Assembly: GCA_036005605.1 (NCBI GenBank)
Contig: DASYQJ010000098.1
Coordinates: 1-25,023, forward strand
Direction: 5' to 3'
DNA length: 25,023 bases
Origin: JALZAA01 sp036005605
GTDB lineage: Bacteria; Actinomycetota; Acidimicrobiia; IMCC26256; JACDBD01
The notes beneath the pieces were generated by a model that saw nothing but the letters and a program-made list of their open reading frames with translations, was not told the DNA's origin and did no database searches. Below are positions 1 to 7,862 of the stretch, piece after piece. The position numbers were made by a program, and so were the translations under genes. The first letter of the stretch is position 1. Each line of letters opens with the position of its first letter.

Positions 1-1070
1 GCGATCTCCAGCACGAGGCGCGGATCGGCGGCGTCGGTCCCGCGCATGTCGACCACGGCTTGGCCGAGCGTCTCCAGCACCCGCACGAGCGTGGTGTTGC
101 CGAGCGTGTGGCCGAGCTCGTCGAGCCGGCGCTGCTCGTCCTCGGGTGCGTCGACGCGCACCTGCCCGCCGCTGGCGTTCAACAGGAACGCGTCGCGTAC
201 GGAGCGCAGCACGTCCTCGGCGATGCGGCGCGGCTCGTGGCCCGCGTCGAGCAGCGCGCCCACCGCGACGAGGACACCGGCGGGGTCCTCGGCGGCGACG
301 GCATCGAGGACCGCGGCTCGAAGCTCGAACGGCGTGCCCCCGAACAGGTCGGCGACGGCACCGGCGTCGAGGCGGTCCGTGCCATGGGCGAGCGCCTGGT
401 CGAGCAGCGACAGGGCATCGCGTGCCGAGCCGGCGCCGGCGCGGGCGATCACGGCCAACGCCTCGGGGTCGGCCTCGATGCCCTCCTGACCGAGCACGTC
501 CGCCAGCAGGGCCTCGAGCTCCTCCGCCGAGAACAGCGTGAACTCGAGGTGCTGGGTCCGCGACCGGATCGTGGGCAGGACCTTCTCGGGGTTCGTCGTC
601 GCCAGCACGAACACGACGTGCTCGGGCGGCTCTTCGAGGGTCTTCAGCAGCGCGTTCGAGGCCGCCGCGCTCAGCATCTGCACCTCGTCGACGAGGTACA
701 CCTTCCGCTTCGAGGTCGCACCCAGCCCGAGGTGGACGCTGTCGGTGAGGTCGCGGATGTTGTCGACGCTGTTGTTCGACGCCGCGTCGAGCTCGAACAG
801 GTCGAGGAATCGGCCCTCGGCGATGGCGACGCAGTTCTCGCACACGCCGCACGGCTCCCCGTCGGCGCCGAGGTTCAGGCAGTTGAGCGCCTTGGCCAGG
901 ATGCGGGCCGTGGTCGTCTTGCCCGTGCCGCGCGGTCCGGAGAACAGGTAGGCGTGGCCGACCCGGCCTTCGCGCACGGCGTTCCGCAGCGCCCCGGTCA
1001 CGTGGTCCTGGCCGACGAGCCCACCGAAGGTCTGAGGTCGGTGCTTGCGGTAGAGCGACTGGTACACCAC
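1..1070 (-). CDS. dnaX: DNA polymerase III subunit gamma/tau, N-terminal part (partial at window edge)
   Basis: Clamp-loader AAA+ ATPase of the replisome. The minus-strand translation begins VVYQSLYRKHRPQTFGGLVG, the classic DnaX start, followed by the Walker A motif GPRGTGKTT. Next come the zinc-binding cysteines (ALNCLNLGADGEPCGVCENC), the Walker B region YLVDEVQML, the sensor motif LATTNPEKV and the SRTQ(H/R)-type arginine finger. About 356 codons are present; the C-terminal tau part lies beyond base 1. The start is the first GTG of a GTG-GTG pair at 1070. There is no Shine-Dalgarno sequence, but a TAGAGT box lies exactly 7 nt upstream, which suits leaderless expression. The gene is divergent from pncA. 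Its closeness to SRP RNA, tRNA-Ser and tadA is common in bacteria. Family assignment is very secure; which of the two GTG codons is used is not. Confidence 0.96.
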   Translation of the reverse strand, partial: MVYQSLYRKHRPQTFGGLVGQDHVTGALRNAVREGRVGHAYLFSGPRGTGKTTTARILAKALNCLNLGADGEPCGVCENCVAIAEGRFLDLFELDAASNNSVDNIRDLTDSVHLGLGATSKRKVYLVDEVQMLSAAASNALLKTLEEPPEHVVFVLATTNPEKVLPTIRSRTQHLEFTLFSAEELEALLADVLGQEGIEADPEALAVIARAGAGSARDALSLLDQALAHGTDRLDAGAVADLFGGTPFELRAAVLDAVAAEDPAGVLVAVGALLDAGHEPRRIAEDVLRSVRDAFLLNASGGQVRVDAPEDEQRRLDELGHTLGNTTLVRVLETLGQAVVDMRGTDAADPRLVLEI

Positions 1071-1077
1071 GCGTTGG

Positions 1078-1083
1078 ACTCTA
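1078..1083 (-). promoter_or_regulatory. Candidate -10 box for leaderless dnaX
   Basis: On the minus strand TAGAGT (TAnnnT type) ends 7 nt before the GTG at 1070, so transcription would start at or next to the start codon. No clear -35 hexamer is visible. Confidence 0.4.
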
Positions 1084-1135
1084 CCGAGAGCGATACCCTG
1101 CGACGTGAGACACCTTCCGACCTGGGAGGTTCGCG

Positions 1136-1726
1136 ATGAGCGCAATCGAGTACCGCCCCGGAACCGCGCTCCTCGTGGTCGACGTGCAGAACGATTTCGC
1201 CGACCGGAAGGGGAGTCTGTACGTCGAGGGCGGCGAGGAAGTCGTGCCGATCATCAATAGCGAGATCGACCGCGCGAGGGCCGCCGGCATCCCGATCGTC
1301 TACACCAAGGACTGGCACCCGGCAGAGACCCCGCACTTTGCGAAGTACGGCGGTCGATGGCCGGTGCACGGCGTCCACGACACATGGGGGGCGGAGTTTC
1401 CTGCCGACCTGGAGGTCGCGGGCGAGGTCATCCACAAGGCCACGGGACCCGAGGACGGTTATTCGGGGTTCAGCGTCACGCACCTGCCGACCGGCGAGCG
1501 GCGCGACACCGACCTCGAGCAGGTACTGAGGAATCGCGGCGTGAAGCACGTCGTCATCGCCGGGCTCACCACCGACTACTGCGTCAAGGAGACCGCGCTC
1601 GACGCCGTGCGCAAGGGATTCGACACCGAGGTCATCACCGAGGCGACCAGGCCGGTAGAAGCCGAGCCGGGTGACGGCGAGCGTGCCTTGCGTGAGATCG
1701 AGCAAGCCGGCGCGAAGCTCGTCTGA
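1136..1726 (+). CDS. pncA: Nicotinamidase (isochorismatase-like hydrolase)
   Basis: Converts nicotinamide to nicotinate and ammonia in NAD salvage; cytosolic, 196 aa. The isochorismatase-fold landmarks are present. The catalytic triad is D16 (VVDVQNDF), K101 (HKATG) and C149 (LTTDYCVKETALDA). Metal ligands are D59 and H61 (TKDWHP) with H78 (RWPVHGV). The start ATG at 1136 has a strong ribosome site, GGGAGG, 6 nt upstream. The next gene, nicotinate phosphoribosyltransferase, uses its product and starts 13 bp downstream, so the two very likely form one transcription and metabolic unit. The family also contains pyrazinamidases and other amidohydrolases, but the complete triad plus the pncB neighbour make nicotinamidase the best call. 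Confidence 0.93.
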   Translation: MSAIEYRPGTALLVVDVQNDFADRKGSLYVEGGEEVVPIINSEIDRARAAGIPIVYTKDWHPAETPHFAKYGGRWPVHGVHDTWGAEFPADLEVAGEVIHKATGPEDGYSGFSVTHLPTGERRDTDLEQVLRNRGVKHVVIAGLTTDYCVKETALDAVRKGFDTEVITEATRPVEAEPGDGERALREIEQAGAKLV

Positions 1727-1739
1727 ACGGCCGTCGTCC

Positions 1740-3095
1740 ATGAGCTGGGTCGACGACACCAACGCCGCGCTCTTCGTCGACCTGTACGAGCTGACGATGT
1801 CGGCGAGCTACCACGCGCACGGTCTCGACCAGCCCGCGACTTTCGACCTGTTCGCCCGGCATCTCCCGCCCGGGCGCGGCTATCTCGTCTCCTGCGGCCT
1901 GGATGCCGCGCTCGACTACCTCGAGCGGCTCCACTTCGACGACGCCGCGCTCGACTACCTGCGCTCGCTGGGCATGTTCGACGAGTCGTTCCTGTCGCTG
2001 CTCTCCACGTTACGGTTCACCGGCGAGGTACGGGCGGTCCCGGAAGGTGAGCTCGTGTTCCCCAACGAGCCGATCGTGCAGGTGACCGCGCCACTGGTCG
2101 AGGCGCAGATCGTCGAGACGTTCCTGCTGAACTGCATCGGCTACCAGACGATGATCGCGACCAAAGCGGCGCGGGTCGCGACCGCGTGCGGCGACCGGAC
2201 GTTCGTCGACTTCTCGCCCCGTCGCGACCACGGCACCGATGCCGCGTTGAAGACCGCCCGGGCCGCGTACGTGGGCGGCGCGGTGGCAACCTCACTCGTG
2301 CTCGGCGGTCAGGCGTACGGCCTCGCGCTCAGTGGCACGATGGCGCACTCGTACGTCATGCGCTTCGAGAACGAAGCGGATGCATTCCTCACGTACGCGC
2401 GCGACTTCCCGGGTCGTGCGATCTTCCTCATCGACACGTATGACACCGAGCGCGGCGCGCGCACGGTGGTCGACCTGGCGGGGAAGCTCGAGCCCGAGGG
2501 GTTACTGCCGCGCGCGGTACGGCTCGACTCGGGTGACATCGACAAGCTGTCCCGGTCCGTGCGCGCCATCCTCGACGACGGCGGGCTGACCGAGGTGCAG
2601 ATCTTCGCCTCCGGCGACCTCGACGAGTACCGCATCGAGCAGTTGGTCTCGTCCGGCGCGCCGATCGACGCGTTCGGCGTCGGGACCCAGCTGGGCACGA
2701 GCGGCGACGCCCCGCACGTCGCGGTCGTGTACAAGCTCGTCGAGGACGCGACCGGGCCGAAGGTCAAGCTGTCGTCGGACAAGGTGACGCTGCCGGGGCG
2801 CAAGCAGGTGTTCCGCCGCGCCGAAGGCGGCGTCTTGCACTCGGATGTGCTGGGGCTGGAGGACGAGTCGGTCCCGAACGCCCGGCCCGTGCTCCAGCCC
2901 GTCATGCGCGACGGCCAGCGCATCGGGGATCGCGAGCCGCTGGATGCGCTCCGCGACCGCTGCCGGCAGTCCGTCGGTGCGCTCCCGGCCCGGTTGCGTG
3001 CGCTCGAACCTGACCCGCCGCCGTACGACGTCCGGACCTCACCCGGCCTCGAGGTGCTCGTCCGCCAGGCGCACGAGCACCTCGGCATCCCGTGA
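1740..3095 (+). CDS. pncB: Nicotinate phosphoribosyltransferase
   Basis: Joins nicotinate and PRPP to give nicotinate mononucleotide, the step after nicotinamidase in NAD salvage; 451 aa, cytosolic. Family landmarks are the N-terminal DLYELTMSASY, the segment FVDFSPRRDHG, and H203 in SGTMAHSYVM (the position of the phosphorylated histidine in this family). Further on are the PRPP/substrate region LIDTYDTERGA, the motif RLDSGDI, and the phosphate-binding end FGVGTQLGTSGDAP. The reading frame is open back to 1671, but that would overlap pncA by more than 50 bp. The ATG at 1740 starts where family homology starts and leaves a 13-bp gap. The 3' end overlaps the next gene by 4 bp (GTGA), indicating translational coupling. 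Confidence 0.95.
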   Translation: MSWVDDTNAALFVDLYELTMSASYHAHGLDQPATFDLFARHLPPGRGYLVSCGLDAALDYLERLHFDDAALDYLRSLGMFDESFLSLLSTLRFTGEVRAVPEGELVFPNEPIVQVTAPLVEAQIVETFLLNCIGYQTMIATKAARVATACGDRTFVDFSPRRDHGTDAALKTARAAYVGGAVATSLVLGGQAYGLALSGTMAHSYVMRFENEADAFLTYARDFPGRAIFLIDTYDTERGARTVVDLAGKLEPEGLLPRAVRLDSGDIDKLSRSVRAILDDGGLTEVQIFASGDLDEYRIEQLVSSGAPIDAFGVGTQLGTSGDAPHVAVVYKLVEDATGPKVKLSSDKVTLPGRKQVFRRAEGGVLHSDVLGLEDESVPNARPVLQPVMRDGQRIGDREPLDALRDRCRQSVGALPARLRALEPDPPPYDVRTSPGLEVLVRQAHEHLGIP

Positions 3096-4306
3096 CCGCA
3101 CCCGACGACTTCCGCGCCGGTGTGCGCGCTGCGCTCGAGGCGCGACTCACGCCCCGCCGCGCCGGCGACGCGTTCACCGTGCTCGGCGCCGGCAGCGACG
3201 ATCTCGAAGCCGGGCGCGCGTACCTGCGCGCCCTCGCCGACGGGGGCTGGGCCGTGCCCACCTGGCCGGCGGAGCACGGGGGCCTCGGCGCGTCACCGGC
3301 GCAGGCAGCGGTGGTCGCCCAGGAGTTGGGACGCTTCGAGGTCCCGGACCTGTACCCGTACCTGATCGGGCTGGCGATCGCGGGGCCGACGCTGGTCATG
3401 CACGCGACGCCCGAGCAGTGCTCGCGCTGGTTGCCGGCGATCCGCACCGGCGACGAGATCTGGTGCCAGCTGTTCTCCGAGCCCGACGCCGGCTCCGACC
3501 TCGCGTCACTCGCCACGCGCGCCGAACGCGACGGCGACCACTGGCGCGTCACCGGCGCCAAGGTGTGGAGCAGCCGCGCGCATTACTCGCAACGCGGTCT
3601 GCTCCTCGCCCGCACCGACCCGAGCGTGCCGAAGCACGCCGGCATCACTGCGTTCGCGCTCGAGATGCAGGCGCCCGGCGTCACGGTCAGCCCGCTGCGA
3701 CAGATGAACGGCGACACCCACTTCAGCGAGGTTCACTTCGACAATGCTGCGGTCGCCGACGCTGATCGCATCGACGCGCCGGGCGAAGGCTGGCGCGTCG
3801 CCCGTACCGCGCTCGCCCATGAACGCGGGGCCGGCGCGGTCGGCGGAGGCGGATGGGGCACCGACCTGAAGGAAAGGATCGTCGATCTCGCCCGGCGCCG
3901 GGGCGCGGTCGCCGACCCGGTCGTCCGCCAGCGGCTGGCGGCCGCGATCATCGAGCTCGAGGTGGCGCGCCTCACCGCCCGCCGCGCCCGCGACGCGGCG
4001 AAGGCGGGGCGGTCCCCCGGCCCCGAGGGATCGGGATCGAAGCTGCGCGGGAGCGCCGGCCTCAAGGCCGCTGCGTCGCTCGCGCTCGACCTCCTCGGCC
4101 CGAACGGGGTCGCCGGGAGTGCCGGCGACGGCGAGTGGCAGACGCTGTTCCTCACCAGCCCGTCCATCTCCATCCGGGGCGGCACGGACGAGATCCAGCG
4201 GAACATCGTGGGCGAGCGCGTGCTCGGCCTGCCGGCCGAGCCGCGTGCCGACGTCGACGTCCCCTTCTCCGAGCTGCCGCGCACCGCAAGGCGGTCAGAC
4301 CGGTGA
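3092..4306 (+). CDS. Acyl-CoA dehydrogenase family protein (FadE-like)
   Basis: FAD flavoprotein of the acyl-CoA dehydrogenase superfamily, 404 aa. The N-terminal helical domain contains VPTWPAEHGGLGAS. The middle beta domain has the flavin-binding segments CQLFSEPDAGSDLASL and WRVTGAKVWSS, and the C-terminal domain ends ISIRGGTDEIQRNIVGERVL. At the place where medium-chain enzymes carry the catalytic glutamate (Y-E-G-T), this protein has R-G-G-T. A similar change is seen in many actinobacterial FadE paralogues, so the substrate and even the dehydrogenase activity are uncertain. It starts at a GTG overlapping pncB and ends in a GTGA overlap with the next gene, so it is co-translated with both. 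Why an acyl-CoA dehydrogenase sits with NAD salvage is not explained by the sequence. Confidence 0.88.
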   Translation: MTAPDDFRAGVRAALEARLTPRRAGDAFTVLGAGSDDLEAGRAYLRALADGGWAVPTWPAEHGGLGASPAQAAVVAQELGRFEVPDLYPYLIGLAIAGPTLVMHATPEQCSRWLPAIRTGDEIWCQLFSEPDAGSDLASLATRAERDGDHWRVTGAKVWSSRAHYSQRGLLLARTDPSVPKHAGITAFALEMQAPGVTVSPLRQMNGDTHFSEVHFDNAAVADADRIDAPGEGWRVARTALAHERGAGAVGGGGWGTDLKERIVDLARRRGAVADPVVRQRLAAAIIELEVARLTARRARDAAKAGRSPGPEGSGSKLRGSAGLKAAASLALDLLGPNGVAGSAGDGEWQTLFLTSPSISIRGGTDEIQRNIVGERVLGLPAEPRADVDVPFSELPRTARRSDR

Positions 4307-5853
4307 GCGCGCCCGACCCCGCCGCGATGCTGCACCAGCTGACCCAGCACGGCTCCCCGACGGACCGCTCGCTCCTCGTCGACTTCCAGCCGCTCGATCC
4401 GTCCAACCGCCCGGCGCCGTTCAAGCGGTACGTCGGCCTCGAGACGACGCCGCTCCCGACCGAGCTCGGGGAGTCGGGCGTGCGGGCGGCCGACGCGCTT
4501 TCGGGCCGGATGCGACCGTCGGCGTCCGAGCCGTTGGACGCCACCATGCTCGCTCGCCTGCTGTTCTTCGCCGCCGGCGTGACGCGCTCGAGCGCGTCCC
4601 CGGCGTTCGAGGACCGGACGTACTTCCGGACTGCGATGTCGGCCGGGAACCTCCACCCCGTCGAGGTCTACGCGGTGTGCGCGGGCGTCGAGGGCGTGCC
4701 CGACGGCGTCCACCACTTCGCCCCGCTCGAGCTCGGCCTGACGACGCTCCGCACGGGCGCGGTCATACCGCGCCCCGGCTGCACACTCGTGCTCACAGGC
4801 ATCCCGTGGCGGACGGCCTGGAAGTACGGCGAGCGCGGCTTCCGTCATCTCTACTGGGATGCGGGCACGATGCTGGCGAACCTGCTGGCGATGGCGGATG
4901 CCTCTGCTCTCGACGCCAGGGTGTGGACCGGTTTCGTCGACGACGACGTGGCGCGTCTCGTCGGCGTCGACGGCATCACCGAGTTCCCCCTTGCGCTGGT
5001 CTCGATCGGCTCGCTCGACGCGATCGACGTACCGACCGACCTCCCTCCGCTCGACGTCGACGTCGAGCCCATCTCGCCGCACCCGATCGGCTTCCCGTTG
5101 ATCACCGAAGCGCAGCACGCCGGCGTGCTGGCGGACGCAACCGAAGTCAAAGAGTGGCGCGCACACGCCGTCGACGGCAGACCGTCGCGTTCGCAGGTCG
5201 ACCCACCGGCCGACGCCACCGACGAGTCGATCGAGGAGGTCGTCCTGCGGCGCGGGTCGACCCGCATCATGCGGCCGGAGACGGCGCCCGCCTCGCTCCT
5301 GAGCTGGGGCATGGCCGTCGCCGCCCGTCCGCCGCCGGCGGACTTCGCCGCGCCCGATGCGACGCTGCTCGAGCACAACCTGGCTGTGCACGGCATCGAG
5401 AGCGTCGACCCCGGCGCGTACCGCTGGCGCGATGGCGACCTCGAGCTGGTGCGACCGGGCCAGTTCCGCGAGATCACACAACAGCTGTGCCTGAACCAGC
5501 CGCTGGGCGGCGACTCGGCGTACACCGCCTTCCACTCCGCCGACCTCGAAGTCCTGTTCGAGGCGCTCGGCGGGCGCGGGTATCGCGCCGCCCAGCTCGA
5601 GGCGGGCATCGCGTCCGGTCGCCTCTCGCTGGCCGCGTTCACGCTCGGGTGCGGCGCGACCGGGCTCACGTTCTTCGACGAGCCCGTCCGCCGGTTCTTC
5701 GCCACGAACGCGTCGTGCATGCTCGTGACGTCCGTCGGCATCCCCGAGTACCGCAACGCCCCTGGCGGGCGCCCGGGCGCCGTCACCGAGCTCACGCACT
5801 ACGGCGACCTCATGCAGCGCCTGTCGCTGCAGCTCCATCGCGGCCGACGCTGA
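4303..5853 (+). CDS. SagB/ThcOx-type nitroreductase, two tandem domains
   Basis: FMN-dependent oxidoreductase of the SagB branch of the nitroreductase superfamily; 516 aa from the overlapping GTG at 4303. The first domain (about residues 75-245) carries the SagB pattern: RTYFRTAMSAGNLHPVEVYA, then DGVHHFAPLELGL, WKYGERGFRHLYWDAG and a closing EFPLALVSIG. The second half (about 300-516) is a degenerate repeat of the fold, with the late motif TLGCGATGLTFFDEPVRRFF. Classical SagB enzymes oxidise azolines to azoles in peptide natural products with a YcaO partner. I see no YcaO, leader peptide or transporter here, so this is probably a stand-alone homologue. It is the last gene of the pncA-pncB-acyl-CoA dehydrogenase operon. 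The substrate is unknown. Confidence 0.82.
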   Translation: MSAPDPAAMLHQLTQHGSPTDRSLLVDFQPLDPSNRPAPFKRYVGLETTPLPTELGESGVRAADALSGRMRPSASEPLDATMLARLLFFAAGVTRSSASPAFEDRTYFRTAMSAGNLHPVEVYAVCAGVEGVPDGVHHFAPLELGLTTLRTGAVIPRPGCTLVLTGIPWRTAWKYGERGFRHLYWDAGTMLANLLAMADASALDARVWTGFVDDDVARLVGVDGITEFPLALVSIGSLDAIDVPTDLPPLDVDVEPISPHPIGFPLITEAQHAGVLADATEVKEWRAHAVDGRPSRSQVDPPADATDESIEEVVLRRGSTRIMRPETAPASLLSWGMAVAARPPPADFAAPDATLLEHNLAVHGIESVDPGAYRWRDGDLELVRPGQFREITQQLCLNQPLGGDSAYTAFHSADLEVLFEALGGRGYRAAQLEAGIASGRLSLAAFTLGCGATGLTFFDEPVRRFFATNASCMLVTSVGIPEYRNAPGGRPGAVTELTHYGDLMQRLSLQLHRGRR

Positions 5854-5894
5854 GGGGACAAACAGACGGCAAAGCTCGATTTCTGGTCGGTTGC

Positions 5895-5900
5895 TACCCT
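5895..5900 (+). promoter_or_regulatory. Candidate -10 box for the SRP RNA
   Basis: TACCCT ends 6 nt before base 5907, the first base of the terminal helix of the SRP RNA, so the predicted transcript start coincides with the RNA 5' end. No good -35 sequence is apparent. Confidence 0.4.
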
Positions 5901-5906
5901 CGCGCC

Positions 5907-6182
5907 GCGGACCGTGCTAGGCGGGGAGCCCGTGGTGCCCTGTACCCCCAATCCACGTACGGGGGGCTGAATCCCCGCCCGAGGCCCGAGCCGCCGCACG
6001 GCAGCGGCCCGCGGTGACGTTGAGGGTCGGGTCCTGCGCAACGGGATCTCGCGAACCGAGTCAGGTCCGGAAGGAAGCAGCTCTCAGCGAGCCCTCCCGT
6101 GTGCCGCAGGTACACCTGACCCGAGCCACCGTGAGCAAGTGCACCGGGCGGCGACGGGGTCGACGGCGGGTGCACGGTCCGC
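5907..6182 (+). ncRNA. ffs: Signal recognition particle RNA, large (Alu-domain) bacterial type
   Basis: Scaffold of the signal recognition particle, which binds Ffh and targets nascent membrane proteins. The diagnostic apex TCAGGTCCGGAAGGAAGCAG is at 6061-6080. It is flanked by helix 8 arms (CTCGC at 6048-6052 with GCGAG at 6087-6091, and GAG/CTC inside). A long helix 5 is supported by ACGGGA/TCCCGT and CCTGCG/CGCAGG. The 5' part has Alu-domain features: GTGCTAGG, TGCCCTGTACC and CAATCC, helix 2 GGCGGGG (5920-5926) with CCCCGCC (5973-5979), and hairpins GGT/ACC and CCCCC/GGGGG. The ends close perfectly over 11 bp, GCGGACCGTGC (5907-5917) with GCACGGTCCGC (6172-6182). The total of about 276 nt matches Bacillus-type large SRP RNA rather than the roughly 100-nt small form. 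TTT follows at 6183. Confidence 0.93.
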
Positions 6183-6191
6183 TTTGTCATC

Positions 6192-6276
6192 GGAGGGATG
6201 CGAGAGCGGCCGAATCGGCACGCTTGGAAAGCGTGTGTGGGGCAACTCACCGTGGGTTCGAATCCCACTCCCTCCG
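6192..6276 (+). tRNA. tRNA-Ser, anticodon GGA
   Basis: The acceptor stem GGAGGGA/TCCCTCC closes a class II tRNA with a long variable arm. The anticodon stem CACGC/GCGTG holds the loop TTGGAAA, giving anticodon GGA, which reads serine codons UCC and UCU. The T-arm contains GGGTTCGAATCCC and the discriminator base is G. CCA is not encoded (the next bases are CTT). It starts only 9 nt after the SRP RNA and has no promoter of its own that I can see, so the two are probably processed from one transcript. Confidence 0.96.
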
Positions 6277-6342
6277 CTTTGCACCGTTGCCACAACCCGG
6301 CAGCGGTGCACAACGCACACCACGCGATCCCAGGGGCAGACT

Positions 6343-6726
6343 GTGCGGGTGGACGAAGCCGAGCGGCGCGCGCAGATCCGGCGGTTCTGGGAGTACACGG
6401 GCCGCGATCAGGACGTCAGCCACGAGATCTACCACGACGATGCCGTCCTCGAGTTCCCGCAATCGGGCGAGCGGTTCGAGGGCGTGGCCAACTTCAAGGA
6501 GTGGCGAAGCCAGTACCCGGCGGGCGTGGTCTTGGAACTGCGCCACCTGCGCGGGCAGGGAGACCTGTGGGTTGCCGAAGGAGCAATCAGCTACGACGGC
6601 GGCCCTTGGCAACCCGCGGTGAACATCCTCGAGTTCCGGGGCGACAAGGTGGAGCGCGAGACGATCTACGTCACCGAGCCCTGGGACGCCCCCGAGTGGC
6701 GTGCCCGCTGGCGGGCAGCGCCATAG
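6343..6726 (+). CDS. NTF2-like / SnoaL-fold protein
   Basis: 127-aa protein of the nuclear-transport-factor-2-like fold. The pattern is an N-terminal helix (RRFWEYTGRDQD), then YHDDAVLEFPQSGERFEG, then strands ending GDKVERETIYVTEPWDAPEWRARW, typical of SnoaL-like proteins of unknown substrate. The start is placed at GTG 6343, preceded by the purine-rich AGGGG; another GTG at 6349 is possible. The frame is open further upstream, but only through the tRNA gene. It lies between tRNA-Ser and tadA on the same strand. No catalytic residues can be assigned with confidence. Confidence 0.72.
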   Translation: MRVDEAERRAQIRRFWEYTGRDQDVSHEIYHDDAVLEFPQSGERFEGVANFKEWRSQYPAGVVLELRHLRGQGDLWVAEGAISYDGGPWQPAVNILEFRGDKVERETIYVTEPWDAPEWRARWRAAP

Positions 6727-6755
6727 CGCCCGAGCGCGCCGCAAGAATCAACTCG

Positions 6756-6761
6756 TACGCT
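6756..6761 (+). promoter_or_regulatory. Candidate -10 box for leaderless tadA
   Basis: TACGCT ends 7 nt before the GTG at 6769, and there is no Shine-Dalgarno sequence in between. The spacing matches that seen before dnaX and the DUF3151 gene. Confidence 0.4.
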
Positions 6762-6768
6762 GCCCTTC

Positions 6769-7230
6769 GTGCACCGCGGACGGCTCGACGATCTCATGGG
6801 CGTGGCGCTCGACGAAGCGCGCGCGGCCGCGGCACACGGCGACGTCCCAATCGGCGCGGTGGTTGCTCGCGTCGACACCGGCGAGGTCGTCGCCCGCCGG
6901 CACAACCAGCGCGAGCAGGACGCGGACCCCACCGCGCACGCCGAGATCCTCGCTCTCCGGGACGCCGCGCGTGCCGCGGGCTCGTGGCGGCTCGACGGGC
7001 ACGCGCTCCTCGTCACGCTCGAGCCGTGCCCGATGTGCGCCGGTGCAGTCCTCGCGGCGCGGCTCGGACTCGTCGCGTTCGGCGCCGCCGACCCGAAGGC
7101 GGGCGCGCTCGGGAGCCTCTACAACCTGGCCGCCGATCCTCGTCTCAACCACGAAGCGACGGTCGTCGACGGCGTGCGCGCCGCCGAGTGCGCCGCCCTC
7201 CTCACGGCCTTCTTCGCCGACCGCCGCTGA
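6769..7230 (+). CDS. tadA: tRNA adenosine(34) deaminase
   Basis: Deaminates adenosine to inosine at the wobble position of tRNA-Arg(ACG); 153 aa, zinc enzyme of the cytidine/deoxycytidylate deaminase fold. The zinc and catalytic motif H57-A-E59 (TAHAEILALRDA) and the second zinc motif P-C87-P-M-C90 (LEPCPMCAGA) are intact. The family stretch GSLYNLAADPRLNH follows. The GTG start at 6769 gives a protein beginning just before the first helix. Guanine deaminases share the fold, but the LEPCPMCAGA and SLYNL motifs and the tRNA-rich setting favour TadA. It is convergent with the VOC gene, with an 18-bp gap and no obvious terminator. Confidence 0.93.
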   Translation: MHRGRLDDLMGVALDEARAAAAHGDVPIGAVVARVDTGEVVARRHNQREQDADPTAHAEILALRDAARAAGSWRLDGHALLVTLEPCPMCAGAVLAARLGLVAFGAADPKAGALGSLYNLAADPRLNHEATVVDGVRAAECAALLTAFFADRR

Positions 7231-7248
7231 CGGCGGCGCGAAACTGAT

Positions 7249-7824
7249 TCAGACCGGGTCGACGATCTCTTCGCTCGTCAGCCGCGTGACGGGCGCCTCG
7301 AGCACCTGGCCGTGGCGGCGCAGCTCGTCGACGGCCGGGACGGGCTCGGGATCCGCGAAGACGCGCTCGTCGGCGTAGTCGGCTGGCCGGCCGGTCGCGT
7401 CGATCGCCCACCATGACGCTTCGAGCGCGATGCCGTTCGGATCCGTGAAGTAGACGGAACGCACGAACCCGTGGTCGACGACCTCGGTGCACTCGCACCC
7501 GGCGTCGAGCAGCCGCTGGCGCAGGTCGAGCAGTCCACGCTCGTCCGGCAGGTTGAAGGACAGATGGTCGAACTGGATCGTCTGGGAGGGCGGGGCGCCC
7601 GCAGGCTTGGCGAACGTCCCGATCCCGTCGATCTCGAAGAACGCCACCGTGTTCTGCGGGCCGATCTCGAAGAAGTAGTGGCGCATGGGTCCTGCCCTCG
7701 TCGTCGCTACGACCCGCATGCCGAGCACGCCCGCATAGAACCGGACGGTGGCGTCCATGTCGGGCGTCACGAGGGCGAGATGGTTGACGCCCCGCCAACG
7801 GGGGGTCTCGGATGCCGGCACCAT
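7249..7824 (-). CDS. VOC-family (glyoxalase/bleomycin resistance/dioxygenase fold) protein
   Basis: 191-aa metal-binding vicinal-oxygen-chelate protein with two beta-alpha-beta-beta-beta modules. The first begins VNHLALVTPDMDATVRFYAG with H15 as a likely metal ligand. The second contains FDHLSFNLPDE with another histidine and ends VYFTDPNGIALEASWW, which supplies the usual glutamate. It resembles small ring-cleaving dioxygenases and glyoxalases, but the substrate cannot be read from sequence. The ATG at 7824 is chosen because GGAG lies 6 nt upstream and homology begins there; the frame stays open upstream only through the tRNA-Ser gene. The C-terminal 30 residues (PEPVPAVDELRRHGQVLEAP) are an extension beyond the core fold. 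Confidence 0.83.
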   Translation of the reverse strand: MVPASETPRWRGVNHLALVTPDMDATVRFYAGVLGMRVVATTRAGPMRHYFFEIGPQNTVAFFEIDGIGTFAKPAGAPPSQTIQFDHLSFNLPDERGLLDLRQRLLDAGCECTEVVDHGFVRSVYFTDPNGIALEASWWAIDATGRPADYADERVFADPEPVPAVDELRRHGQVLEAPVTRLTSEEIVDPV

Positions 7825-7862
7825 GGCGTCTCCTTTCGGGGTGGCTACGAGGGCCTTCTCGT

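Noticed and set aside
1671..1739. Upstream extension of the pncB frame
   Set aside because: It would overlap pncA by 56 bp and encodes Ser/Arg-rich sequence unlike the family N terminus; the ATG at 1740 fits better.
3733..5838. A 701-codon open frame on the minus strand
   Set aside because: It is antisense to the acyl-CoA dehydrogenase and SagB-type genes, has an Arg/Ala/Gly-rich composition without family motifs, and arises from the high GC of the opposite frame.
6139..6342. Upstream extension of the NTF2-like gene frame
   Set aside because: It runs through the end of the SRP RNA and all of tRNA-Ser(GGA).
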